Below, one piece after another: positions 37,304 to 46,149 of a stretch of 64,000 nucleotides of DNA. Made by a program: the position numbers and the translations under genes. The notes beneath the pieces were generated by a model, which saw only the letters and a program-made list of their open reading frames with translations, searched no databases and had not been told where the DNA came from. This DNA is from Symsagittifera roscoffensis. Lineage: Eukaryota; Xenacoelomorpha; Acoela; Convolutidae. Each line of letters starts with the position of its first letter. Position 1 is the first letter of the stretch. The DNA is taken from positions 8,767,209 to 8,831,208 of the forward strand of contig NC_087065.1 in the NCBI RefSeq assembly GCF_963678635.1, written 5' to 3'.

Positions 37304-37932
37304 ATGGAATTTCCTTTATGCGTGGCTCAACTAAAGAGAACGGGCCCGAAGTTATTAATCGTAGTATCATTGTGTTCAGTTTTCATTTGGTTCCAGAGCA
37401 CCCGGCAATATTCATCTGGCGGGACAAAATTGAAAACAGCGTCAGCTCCTCTCGCATTTTCTGAAAATCACAATATTCACCCAATTGTTCAAAAAGATAT
37501 TTCGTCGAACTCGACAGCCGCCAATTTTTTTCAACTACTAGCAAGCATTGATCGTAAAAAGGAATCCCCCACTTCGCTCATTGAATTATTCGTACCTTAT
37601 CTGATCAAAGAACCCGTTGAACCTATAGACGAGTCGTGCAATCCCGAACCATTACCCCATGTTAGTGACAATCTTTGTGTCGGCGACTTCAACAAAAACG
37701 CGTTTACGGGTAAACTGCGTGAAAAGCCTGTTAAAACAATAGTGCATTCTGTTAAATTCAGCTTCGAAGTTGATGTGCTAGAAATACACCTAAACGAGCT
37801 ATATGACGTGGTAGACTACTTCTTTATTGTCGAATCAGTGAACGCGCATGCTGACAGCAGCCCAAAGCCTCTTTTGTGGGAGTTCGTAAAAAATCAGCCA
37901 AGGTTCAAAAAGTTTGAGAAAAAAATTGTGAG
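37304..37932 (+). CDS. Glycosyltransferase family 17 (GnT-III-like), exon 1
   Basis: The first coding exon (codons 1-209 plus two bases of codon 210) of a predicted 463-residue enzyme. GT17 enzymes (beta-1,4-mannosyl-glycoprotein 4-beta-N-acetylglucosaminyltransferase type) add GlcNAc to N-glycan cores in the Golgi. Residues 1-15 are short and basic, and about 16-31 (KLLIVVSLCSVFIWF) form a hydrophobic signal anchor, giving type II topology. A stem follows with a sequon at Asn69. The catalytic domain starts near residue 142 and shows the family hallmark LEIHLNELYDVVDYFFIVES (159-178), then KPLLWE and FKKFEKKIV. The exon ends AG at 37932 before a GTAAGC donor. The ATG is the first after the acceptor-like site at 37275-37285. 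Continues at 43533. Confidence 0.9.
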
Positions 37933-38365
37933 GTAAGCGTTTTAGATTGCAATAGCAAAAGATAATATTTTAAGACTCTTAATTGAGACTTTCAAATTAA
38001 AATCTAGAAAAGAGCTCAAAAATCCAGGGCAATTATTGAATCGCCCAATTTTAGAGACCAAAAAGCTTGCACAAAAGAGGAAATTGAAGTGAAGAGTTTT
38101 TGGCGAGTGTAGCCAATTTTCGAAAAATTGGCTCCTCTTGTTAATTTCAAGGGTAAAGTTAAGTGAGGGGGGATGCTTTCTTGCCAAGATATGTGCCTGC
38201 CAACCAGGTAAAGGAGCCCTCTGTTGGTACTATTTAAGGAAATCTTATTTTACCATCAGGCCTGAATTGTTTCTCAAAGAACCCATAAAAGTTTTTTGAT
38301 GAAAACTTTCCAAAAATGGCTGAAAGCGGAGTTATCTGCACCCTCTGGGAAAAGTTTAGATCCAC

Positions 38366-38565
38366 NNNNNNNNNNNNNNNNNNNNNNNNNNNNNNNNNNN
38401 NNNNNNNNNNNNNNNNNNNNNNNNNNNNNNNNNNNNNNNNNNNNNNNNNNNNNNNNNNNNNNNNNNNNNNNNNNNNNNNNNNNNNNNNNNNNNNNNNNNN
38501 NNNNNNNNNNNNNNNNNNNNNNNNNNNNNNNNNNNNNNNNNNNNNNNNNNNNNNNNNNNNNNNNN
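38366..38565. other. Assembly gap, 200 N
   Basis: Exactly 200 undetermined bases, a typical fixed-length scaffold gap, so the real missing length is unknown. The integrase reading frame is open right up to its right edge. The left edge shows no recognisable element sequence. Confidence 0.99.
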
Positions 38566-38566
38566 C

Positions 38567-39142
38567 AAAACAAAACAACCAAAAAAAGTTTGGGTTGACA
38601 AAGGCACCGAGTTTAAAGGAGAGTTCGAAAAGTTATGTACTAAACGAGAAATCATCAAATACAATACTCACAGTGAAAAAAAATCAGCGTTTGCCGAAAG
38701 AAACATTCGATCGCTGAAAAGTATTATGTACAAATACTTGGAGTTTGAATGGACTTACAGTTATATTGAAAAATTACAAAGTTTTGTTCAAACGATTAAC
38801 TCACGCGTTAATAGAGTAACAAAATTGGCTCCAAACAAGGTCACAAGAAAACATGTACCTGCTTTAGTTTCATTAATTGCAAACAGTTCATCGAAGTTGG
38901 TACAGAAACCAAAATTTTATGTTGGTGACTATGTTCGAATAGCGAAGACTGACTTGCCTTTTAGAAAAGGTTACAAGCAGATTTTTACAGACGAAGTTTT
39001 TGAAATAGTTGCCATTCCTACTGTAAACCCTCCAACATACAGTCTCATTGATGCGGAAAAGGAAGAAATCAGCGGAAAATTTTATGAAAAAGAACTTAGT
39101 TTAATTGGAAACAAAGCTGATTATAACGAAAATGGGCAGTGA
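38567..39142 (+). CDS. Polinton retroviral-like integrase, C-terminal part
   Basis: The protein would insert the element's DNA into the host genome. The frame is open from the gap edge. It shows the second catalytic Asp in WVDKGTEFKGEF near its start and the Glu in the FAERNIRSLK stretch (about 38690), as in the D,D-E rve core. The segment RVTKLAPNKVTRKHV follows. Next comes a chromatin- or SH3-like C-terminal region (KFYVGDYVRIA, then IFEIV-like and YSLIDAE strands), typical of integrases annotated as F54H12.3-like. The N-terminal zinc finger and the first Asp are hidden by the gap. A frame starting at the internal Met at 38726 is not the real start. It overlaps the next gene by 11 bp. Confidence 0.9.
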   Translation, partial: KTKQPKKVWVDKGTEFKGEFEKLCTKREIIKYNTHSEKKSAFAERNIRSLKSIMYKYLEFEWTYSYIEKLQSFVQTINSRVNRVTKLAPNKVTRKHVPALVSLIANSSSKLVQKPKFYVGDYVRIAKTDLPFRKGYKQIFTDEVFEIVAIPTVNPPTYSLIDAEKEEISGKFYEKELSLIGNKADYNENGQ

Positions 39143-40001
39143 TGAGTTTACTGTACATTTGATTTCAACAGCATCAATGGATTATTTCCCAGGCAACACT
39201 TTGGCCAGTTTTAGAAATTTTTGTAAAGAAGAAATAGCTTTAGACGGAGATTGGAGAGTTGCTCTCTCAGAAATAATTTTCCCCACAAAATTAAACAATG
39301 TTACTGATGAGGAATTTACGTACTTCAGAGCATCCGAAGTAGTAGCCAGTAAATCCAACGCTGGCAATCGGAATACAATTTCCAGACCCTACTATGGCGA
39401 AAAAGTTTTTATCAAATCAGGAGAGTACACTTTTATAGAACAATTGATTAATGAGATAAAAACAAAACTCAAAGACAAAATTCATTTTGATGCGAGTCCT
39501 CAAGAAATCACGAATAGCATGAGCATTTGGATGAACGCAAATGAAGGAATCTCATTCCCAAGTCCCCAAATACCCAGTCTGTTAGGCTACAATGCAAAGC
39601 TTGATGAGAACGGTGAATATCACATTGGTTACAAAATGATACCCTCCTTCGATGCATCTTATGAGGGAAACGAACTGTACGAATCTCATTTCCCATATGA
39701 CTTATCAAGTGGGACAAGTCTAATTTTTGTCTATATTGACATTATTCAATACCAAACTGTTGGTGATGCAAAGGCCCCATTGTTACGCGTCATTGATTCA
39801 AATAGACGCATCAAAAACGGTAGTGCCTGCAGCATTGAACCTAATCATCGAAAAAACTTCACTAATTTAGACTACAAAAAATTATTCACTTCATCTGTAC
39901 AATCAATATCGGTACAGTTGCGCACAGAAACTGGAAGACTAGTGCCCTTTGCAGGAACTGGTAAAGTTGTGTTGACCCTAAAATTCAAGCGTTTTGATTG
40001 A
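39132..40001 (+). CDS. Polinton penton-like minor capsid protein
   Basis: Predicted 289 residues if started at the ATG at 39132; an upstream in-frame ATG at 39105 would add nine. I prefer 39132 because the extra residues lie inside the integrase gene. The N-terminal region contains a YFPGNTLASFRNFC stretch and WRVALSEIIFP, which I associate with the conserved minor capsid (penton, single jelly-roll) protein of animal Polintons. The middle has a FVYIDIIQYQTVGD strand pair, and the C-terminus ends in a strand-rich VVLTLKFKRFD. It probably forms fivefold vertices of the capsid. The assignment rests on position and recalled family features, not on a structure search. Confidence 0.75.
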   Translation: MGSDEFTVHLISTASMDYFPGNTLASFRNFCKEEIALDGDWRVALSEIIFPTKLNNVTDEEFTYFRASEVVASKSNAGNRNTISRPYYGEKVFIKSGEYTFIEQLINEIKTKLKDKIHFDASPQEITNSMSIWMNANEGISFPSPQIPSLLGYNAKLDENGEYHIGYKMIPSFDASYEGNELYESHFPYDLSSGTSLIFVYIDIIQYQTVGDAKAPLLRVIDSNRRIKNGSACSIEPNHRKNFTNLDYKKLFTSSVQSISVQLRTETGRLVPFAGTGKVVLTLKFKRFD

Positions 40002-40007
40002 AAACCA

Positions 40008-40430
40008 ATGGAACAATATTATGCAAAGCAAGCTTCACTTCCTCATTTCTCTGGACACTACCGACAACGCGGCAGTGGATTTGGCGCTTTGGCTGCTGGT
40101 ATTGGTCGTGTTGCTATACCGTTTGCACGACGGGTTATTCTACCGGCAGCGAAAAAACTGGGCAGAGAACTTTTGATGAGTGCAGCGCCAGAACTAATTG
40201 ATGTCGCTATGAAAAAGAAGTCTCCTAAACAAGCATTGAAAAACACTGTCACAAAAACTGCAAGAAAACAACTCGGTGGTGGTAGACGACGTCGTCGAAA
40301 GACACCAATGAATGGATTACGAAGAAGAAGGTCAGTAGGGGCTCGAAAAAGAAAAACAACCATTCGAAGAAAAACCAGACCAGTGAGAAGTCGAGCAGAT
40401 TTTTTCTCAAACATAAAAAATGATCGCTAA
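40008..40430 (+). CDS. Small basic Polinton protein (core or pX/pVI-like)
   Basis: 140 residues. The N-terminal part contains a Gly/Ala-rich amphipathic segment (GFGALAAGIGRVAIPFARRV). The C-terminal half is strongly basic with GGGRRRRRKTP and RRRRSVGARKRK clusters. Such proteins sit between capsid genes in Polintons and adenovirus-related elements and are thought to be DNA-condensing core or membrane-active cement proteins. A Gly-Gly-Gly just before the Arg cluster could be a protease processing site, which is a guess. It starts 6 bp after the penton stop and overlaps the capsid gene by 11 bp. Confidence 0.7.
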   Translation: MEQYYAKQASLPHFSGHYRQRGSGFGALAAGIGRVAIPFARRVILPAAKKLGRELLMSAAPELIDVAMKKKSPKQALKNTVTKTARKQLGGGRRRRRKTPMNGLRRRRSVGARKRKTTIRRKTRPVRSRADFFSNIKNDR

Positions 40431-41727
40431 TTTGTTACCCAATGAAGCTACCCATAGCTCTCTAGATTTGTTTGAAAAACAACCTCTTTTGATTACTTTT
40501 GAAAACGCTTTTGATCAAAAAATTGGACCTGTTTATTCACCTAATGGACCAATGCTTGAATTTGAAATCACCGGTGACCGTAATAATTTTGTTGACCTGC
40601 AAAAAATTTATTTGGAAATACGATGCAAAGTAACGCAATCAAGTGGAGCTGATCTGCGATACGACAACACTGATCCTACTGTGTCTGATTCACCGTTCCT
40701 CGTAAACAACTCCCTGTATTCCCTTTTCTCTGACTGTACCCTCTCTGCTAATGGACTCAAAATCTCAAATGCCAATAGTAATTTTGCGCATAAAAGCTTT
40801 ATTGGAACAGAAGTTTCTAACAGCAAAGGAGCCAAGGACTCATGGCTTAAGTGTCAGGGATATCGTTTTGAAAACAATCCCGCTGCAATAGATGCAGCTG
40901 ATTTCACATCTCAACGAGAACTGGTCCGTGAATCGAGGGAAATTTGGTTCTATGGACCCGCTGGAGTTGATTTTTTCACATGTGACAAGCATTTGTTGAG
41001 CGGTGTTACCCTCAGACTTTCCTACAGACGTTCTCATGAAGATTTTCTCATTATATCGGAAGATGCTGCCAAGCATTACAAGCTGCAAATACTCGAAGCG
41101 AACCTATATGTTAGAAAAATGACTGTGACCGACCATGTGCTCTCTGCCATTGAATCAACTTTGCTCAAAACTCCTGCGAACTACCCATATCAAGAAGAAA
41201 TTACAAAAACATTTCTTGCAACAGCTGGTCAGCGCAGCTGGCAACAGGAAGATATTTTTGCTCGTGAACCGGTGAGACAAATTATCATAGCATTGAACAC
41301 AAATAATGCATTTCTAGGAACAAACCGAACGAATCCTTTTCATTATCAAAAATTTGGACTGGAGCAAGTTACTTTGAGACGAAATGGTTTACCAATAGCA
41401 AGTACACCAATCAGTACACAAGATCATAAGCGTCTCTTCTTCAACACACTATCAGCGCTGGGTTTGTTGCACTGCGGGCTGGGAATCACTCTGGATAACT
41501 ACCAACAGCACTTTATTATGTGTTTTGATCTCACTAGCACACAGCAGGCAGCTCATGACTTCTTGCATCCAGAACTTACTAACTGCTCAGTTTCACTCGA
41601 TCTTCAATTCTCAAACGCTTTGACAGCAAACCTGGAAATTTTTGTTTGGGGTATACGCTCATCCAATGTATTTATTACCTCCGACCGCAAAGTTACAAAG
41701 AACGTCCTTCCCATTTCGACAGTCTGA
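40420..41727 (+). CDS. Polinton major capsid protein (double jelly-roll)
   Basis: 435 residues, one uninterrupted frame. Family features are the N-terminal LEFEITGDRNNFVDLQKIYL stretch, a VNNSLYSLFSD strand motif and SCKLDLQ-like strands. The repeating strand-loop pattern with two halves is expected for a double jelly-roll capsid protein, here recognised as the F54H12.2-like type. Length is normal for the family. It would self-assemble into an icosahedral shell. The start overlaps the end of the basic gene by 11 bp (ATGATCGCTAA), and the stop is 2 bp before the protease start. No stop or frameshift is seen, so it could still be translated. Confidence 0.88.
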   Translation: MIANLLPNEATHSSLDLFEKQPLLITFENAFDQKIGPVYSPNGPMLEFEITGDRNNFVDLQKIYLEIRCKVTQSSGADLRYDNTDPTVSDSPFLVNNSLYSLFSDCTLSANGLKISNANSNFAHKSFIGTEVSNSKGAKDSWLKCQGYRFENNPAAIDAADFTSQRELVRESREIWFYGPAGVDFFTCDKHLLSGVTLRLSYRRSHEDFLIISEDAAKHYKLQILEANLYVRKMTVTDHVLSAIESTLLKTPANYPYQEEITKTFLATAGQRSWQQEDIFAREPVRQIIIALNTNNAFLGTNRTNPFHYQKFGLEQVTLRRNGLPIASTPISTQDHKRLFFNTLSALGLLHCGLGITLDNYQQHFIMCFDLTSTQQAAHDFLHPELTNCSVSLDLQFSNALTANLEIFVWGIRSSNVFITSDRKVTKNVLPISTV

Positions 41728-41729
41728 AA

Positions 41730-42176
41730 ATGGATGAAATCCAGTTGCAGGACCTCATTCAGAATTGTAAACATCTGAAATATAAGCTTTTTGGAGTATT
41801 TGCAGCCGACAATTTTCCACCTCACATCCCAAACAACATCTTTATGATTGTGAACACTTCAAAATCAGATTCTCCGGGGACACATTGGATTGTGATATGC
41901 AACAGAAGAAATGTTTAATACTTCGCTGATCCTCTCGGTCTTCCTCTCTGGCAGTACACCAATCTGTATAAACGATTGAACGAGAATTTTCATCAAGTGA
42001 CTGAATTGATGACAAACTTTCCCATGCAAGACTCAAACTCTACCATGTGCGGTTCTTTTTGTATTTATATTGCACATTTGATTTTTGATAAAAACTTTAA
42101 TGGTGATGCTTCTGATTTTGTTTATATAACTGATCATGTTTTGAAACGTTTCCTAACTCACATGCGTACCCATTAA
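41730..42176 (+). pseudogene. Adenain-like cysteine protease with one in-frame stop
   Basis: A 149-codon frame (including the end stop) for an adenovirus-type maturation protease (Ulp1-like fold, clan CE). Candidate catalytic residues are His52 in GTHWI, Asp67 in ADPLG and Cys107 in TMCGSFC, in the His-acid-Cys order of the family. A TAA at codon 63 (41916-41918) lies between the His and the acid. Both sides are in the same frame, so the single break is a nonsense change rather than a frameshift. It could be a true inactivation, an assembly error or a polymorphism. It starts 2 bp after the capsid gene's stop. Confidence 0.85.
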
Positions 42177-43130
42177 CTAACCATTTAATATGGTTGATTT
42201 ATACATTTTACAATTCAATTTTGAACAATACATTCTTTTAGTAATTGAAATTTTACCCAATTGTTAACTGAATAGCAGTAATTCGAGAAGTTAAGCTTTT
42301 TATCAAAGTGAGAAAAAAAGTACAAAATCGATCTATGGGGGGATATCACCATACCAGCTACTGTTGCCTCCTTTCAGTACAATTTCCGGACGGGTTTCGA
42401 AACGCCGCCTTTCGGCTGAGAGTCGAGCGCCATGCGTTTTCCTCTACTCGGACCCCAAGAAATTTTGTTCCACTTCAATTTTATAGTAACAAGTTAGGTA
42501 CACGTCTTAGAAATGGTTGCAGCAAAATTAATGGGCACTTTTGGCTTTCATCAGTGTTCTCGTTTTTCAAGATCTTTAGCCACTTCAACCTTTTAGCTCT
42601 TTCAACCTTTCTATCAAATCAAAGTTTTTGTCATAGATTTCAGACGTTTATTTTTCAGTCTCTTGTAGACACGAAAATGGAAATGTCAAAATTTTCAAGC
42701 CAATTTCATCATTTTAGAGTTTTCAGTGTTCCATAATTTTTCTTTGTTTTTACCTTCAATTGGCTGAACGAAATTTTTCATTCTTATTTTGGTCAAATTG
42801 ATTATTAATTTTTGCCTAAATAGAGGTGGCGGCCGCCGCACTTGACGAATTTTGCTTTCTTCGAGATTCAGTAATAAAACATGCATTTTTGAAGGAAATC
42901 GTTCACCGCAGCCAACAGTTAAGCTACGCTGCCAAAATCTTGTGCTTTTCTATATACCATATAGTTTGGTCGCATATAATAGGTATATAACGTCATTTTA
43001 CATGTAAACAAACCAATACCCCCAAACTTTAGAAGGGAAAACATGCACCGACCAAAACCTAATTCCATTCCCGTTTCCACAACGTTCAGTGGGAATACTC
43101 AATAATATACCGAAGTTTTACATGAGGACT
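42177..43130. other. Intron sequence downstream of the Polinton genes
   Basis: AT-rich, with no polymerase, ATPase or other element gene. The plus-strand frame at 42308-42736 has no recognisable motif and is Phe/Ser-rich, probably spurious. I see no clear terminal inverted repeat, but the opposite end of the element is not available for comparison. Confidence 0.45.
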
Positions 43131-43290
43131 ATTAGGTATAAAATTATTTATGGTGACAATTAGGATTATTACATAGTGACCATTAGGTATAAAATTATAC
43201 ATGGTGACAATTAGGATTATTACATGGTGACCATTGCTGATCATTTAATACATGGTGACCATTATGATTTATACCTAATGGTCATCCATG
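43131..43290. repeat. 51-bp tandem repeat with an inverted end
   Basis: Two near-identical 51-bp units start at 43131 and 43182 (ATTAGGTATAAAATTAT, then TGGTGACAATTAGGATTATT). Further GGTGACCATT phrases follow to about 43262. TTTATACCTAATGGTCATCC at about 43268-43287 is the inverse of the unit start, allowing a hairpin. Confidence 0.85.
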
Positions 43291-43532
43291 TATGACAACC
43301 CCCCCGATCCTAACGCACTATATGCATACTACTCACATCTGTCTCGAAAGTTTTTTTCCACCTCAACGGTTCTTAAACTTAAAAAATGAAAGATATCAAA
43401 AATGTGCTATTTAAGAATGAATTCAGTGTCATTCAATCGAAATTTGTTAAAACTTTTTTTGAGAAGACCAAGATTCCTGGAGTAGGTTTTAAATTTACTA
43501 ACATTGTATTTGTAATCTAAAACGGCCGAAAG

Positions 43533-44295
43533 GTTTATTTTGGACGATTCCTCTGTGACTCTGCCGTCGCCTGACTTCGGAATCTGGATACCAGAAAGAC
43601 GTGAAGAAGTCATCCGGTGGGAGAAGATTAAACAGTGGCTTGATCACTACGAACTATCCTCGGACGCTCTAATCGGCTTCGGAGACGGGGACGAAATAAC
43701 TTCGCGGCATCTTGTCCATAGAATGCGCTATTGTGAGTTGAAAAAGGAAGTTTTCGATATCGGTATGCTCTTTTCGTTCGGCAACCTGGAAAAAGCGTAT
43801 AACGCGGGTTATCTGTCCCTGAACTACGGCTTCTCAGGGGCTACATTTTGGACCTATGATGCGGCAACAAAGCCGAGCCAATTTCATTCTATACAAAAGT
43901 TGAAGACTTATCCGACTTACCGAAGGAGTAAAAATTTGGACGCGGCACTTTTCGGGGGCGACCATCTTTCCGATGAAATGTATCTGCCATTCATACTTAC
44001 AAAAATGATAACTAAAAGCTCAGGAAATTCTTTGCAAGGTGATTTTTATCCTACCCTCGATAAATTGAACTACTCTCCCGAATTGCCAGTCGAGGAATTG
44101 AACTTGAGGCTTATGAAAGCGATTGATTCTCGAACCCATAGAAAATTCGGACCCAGGCAGAAAAAAATCGAAAAAGTGCTTGCAGAAAATCCAGAATCCT
44201 ACAAACCAATGTTCCAGATCCCCTGGTTTCTCACCTGTAACTTGCAAAGATATCCAGCATGGAGTTTCAAATATGACCTCCGACTGAGCGACTAA
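43533..44295 (+). CDS. Glycosyltransferase family 17 (GnT-III-like), exon 2
   Basis: The last exon, 763 bp, carrying residues 210 (last base) to 463 and a TAA. The joined reading continues the GT17 domain with FILDDSSVTLP and REEVIRWEKIK. The putative metal/nucleotide-sugar acidic motif is GFGDGDEITSR (Asp261 and Asp263 of the joined numbering), where family members usually have DEIPSR. Next come MRYCELKKEVFDIGMLFSFG, ATFWTYDA and a C-terminal IPWFLTCNLQRYPAWSFKYD segment. No stop or frameshift interrupts it, and total length fits a family enzyme. No polyadenylation signal is certain; AATAAA lies at 44576-44581 but within a foldback repeat. Confidence 0.88.
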
Positions 44296-44477
44296 ACTCA
44301 ATCTACTTCTCATCAAACTGTCATCAAGTTATTTTCAACATCAATCTACAACTTGTGTTTTCCTATCATGTGATTTAGAAACTCACTGCTTTGAGCAAGG
44401 AAGTAATTGTTTCGACCATTGACAGTGGATATAGGAATTTTGTATTTGGGTGTGTTTTAGTTTTTTCCAGGCAGAAC

Positions 44478-44690
44478 TACCCGGGTTGACAAAAAATGCC
44501 TATCATACATTTTTCATATATGAAAAAATGCTTATCATACTATTTCATACAATTTCATAGAGTAAAAGTGTATGTAATAAAATAGCAAAATAAGCATTTT
44601 TTTCATATATGAAATTGTATAATAAGCATTTTTCCATACTATAAGTAACGAAATGAGTCAATGGAACGGATCGAGTGATATATCATTTTA
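44478..44690. repeat. Foldback repeat related to the downstream satellite
   Basis: It begins CTACCCGGGTTGAC, followed by ATGCCTATCATAC and TTTTTCATATATGAAAAAAT. The second half contains the inverse phrases (TTTTTTCATATATGAAATTG, ATAATAAGCATTTTTCC). The same terminal motifs bound segments of the 46.6-55 kb array, so this is an isolated family member next to the GT17 gene end. Confidence 0.7.
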
Positions 44691-46149
44691 AAATATTTTC
44701 AGTCGTGTTTCGAATTACATTTGAAGAAATCCAAGAAATTGTCCCAGAAAACCTGGTTTGAAGTTTTTAAGATTTAGTTTAATATCGAGCGTGTAGCGCG
44801 CTTGAGTAACGTTCGTTGTTTGAAAATTTACCTTTCTTTCGACTTTTAGGCTCTTGATTTTTGATTTGTAGGCACCAAATTGATTTTATTATAAAGAAAG
44901 CTAGTTTGACTGTTTTATTTGGCATTTTTTGACAAAAAAGTTTTTTTTGTAAAAAAAAAAGTTAAAATTATTGTACAGAAAATGAAAAAATAGTTTGGTA
45001 TTCACTTTTTGAAGAAAATTTTTGAATTCACTTAGACGTTTGTAAAGTTTTCGAATCACACCGTGCCCCAAAAAGAACGCTAATTTGAAGAATAGAAAAA
45101 AAACTCTTTACTGACTTTTCTATGAATGTGGTCGGAACATTCTGTGCTACTTGCGCAGCAACCAGATAACCTCGTTGTTATTTGTACATCATTGATTTTT
45201 ATTGTTTTTTATTACAAAAATTTTTACAGGTTAACAAAATTTTTTACAGGTTACAGCTTTAATGAGCAAAAGGTTAATTAATGTTTGCAATGGCTTTATC
45301 TACAGCTAATATTGTTTATGTAAAAAAAATCAATTTTTGAAGCCATATTGTTTTAAAATTGTGTTATTTTGTTTGTATTACTTGTATATTTTATATGATA
45401 CCAGTCATACTTGTATAACTTGTACTTTTGAACTACTCGTATATTTATATGATAAGCAGATTTGAATTCTCAACTGGATATCGTATCGTTTTTTACAAAA
45501 CTTCATGAGATAGGGCCCATAGTGCAAACATACCTAACACGACGAACATGATCGGGACTGCCGAATCATTTATGCATGTCGAATGTCCAATAGAGTTTTT
45601 ATCAGAGGCTTACAAACAACTAATTGTTGGAATTGCTGAGATCTTAATTGAAAGGTTATTTGATTGAGTTTTAACTGTGTGAGAAAAATCAAACGAAGAA
45701 AACTCAATATCGAGAAAAAATTGAGAAAACTGACGAGCTTCGCCGAGACGACCATAACACACCAAATTTGGGTCGATAAACTCAAAGAACTCAAAAAAAT
45801 GATCAAGATGGTCGTAACATATATGTCTTGGGTCGAGCGCAGTTGAATGCAATTTGTTTTGATTAATTTGCCATGGTCGAAACATACCTGAGTTTGATTG
45901 AGACGGTCAAAAATTACTGAATTTCAGCCGATATGGCTGAAACATGCCCAACTCGTTCGAGATGGTCAAAACATATTTTTCTCGTTCCAGCACGGTCGAT
46001 CGCAGTTTTTTCGGTCGAAACAATAGAAACACACAATATTGGTCGCGATGATTGCAGCATACCAAATTTCAGCCGGGATGGCAGAAACAGATCAAACTTT
46101 GGTCGATGAGTTCGAAACGTCCAGTGAGCAAATCGACTAGGGAATAATT
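44691..46149. other. Unassigned DNA with TCGA-rich degenerate repeats
   Basis: 44.7-45.6 kb is AT-rich with no gene. From about 45700 to 46130 a degenerate motif around GGTCGAAACATACC recurs many times on the plus strand, similar to the GGTCGAA blocks at 32-36.5 kb. Frames at 45570-45885 are products of this repeat. Confidence 0.5.

Larger units (their letters stand above)
38567..42176 (+). mobile_element. Polinton/Maverick virus-like transposon fragment
   Basis: Five consecutive same-strand genes: integrase C-terminal part, penton-like protein, small basic protein, double-jelly-roll major capsid protein and adenain-like protease. Spacings are minus 11, plus 6, minus 11 and plus 2 bp. This set is diagnostic of Polintons (Mavericks) and related adintovirus-like elements; integrase and capsid genes of this type are known from C. 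elegans as F54H12.3 and F54H12.2. Protein-primed DNA polymerase B, the packaging ATPase and terminal inverted repeats are not visible. The left end lies in or beyond the 200-N gap. After the protease no element gene is seen before the GT17 exon at 43533. Four of five frames are intact, pointing to a fairly young insertion. Confidence 0.9.
37933..43532 (+). other. GT17 intron (5600 bp) hosting a Polinton fragment
   Basis: The donor is AG/GTAAGC (37931-37938). The acceptor is GCCGAAAG/G, ending at 43532, with a TTTACTAAC branch-point-like sequence about 35 bp before it. Both sides are phase 2, and joining AG with G gives an Arg codon in the expected family context. The acceptor's pyrimidine tract is poor. 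The intron contains a 200-N assembly gap and a same-strand cluster of virus-like genes. Confidence 0.8.

Noticed and set aside
38234-38717. Open frames running through the N gap on both strands
   Set aside because: Undetermined bases cannot be translated; these frames exist only because N contains no stop.
39105-39131. Upstream Met for the penton-like protein
   Set aside because: The nine extra residues come from the integrase coding sequence and add nothing recognisable. The ATG at 39132 gives an 11-bp overlap, the same as the basic/capsid gene junction.
41646-41729. Longer N-terminus for the Polinton protease starting inside the capsid gene
   Set aside because: It would overlap the capsid gene in another frame for over 80 bp. 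The ATG at 41730, 2 bp after the capsid stop, fits the packing of the cluster.
42308-42736. 142-codon frame as an extra Polinton gene
   Set aside because: Phe/Ser-rich translation of T-rich DNA with no motif; starts well after the compact cluster ends.
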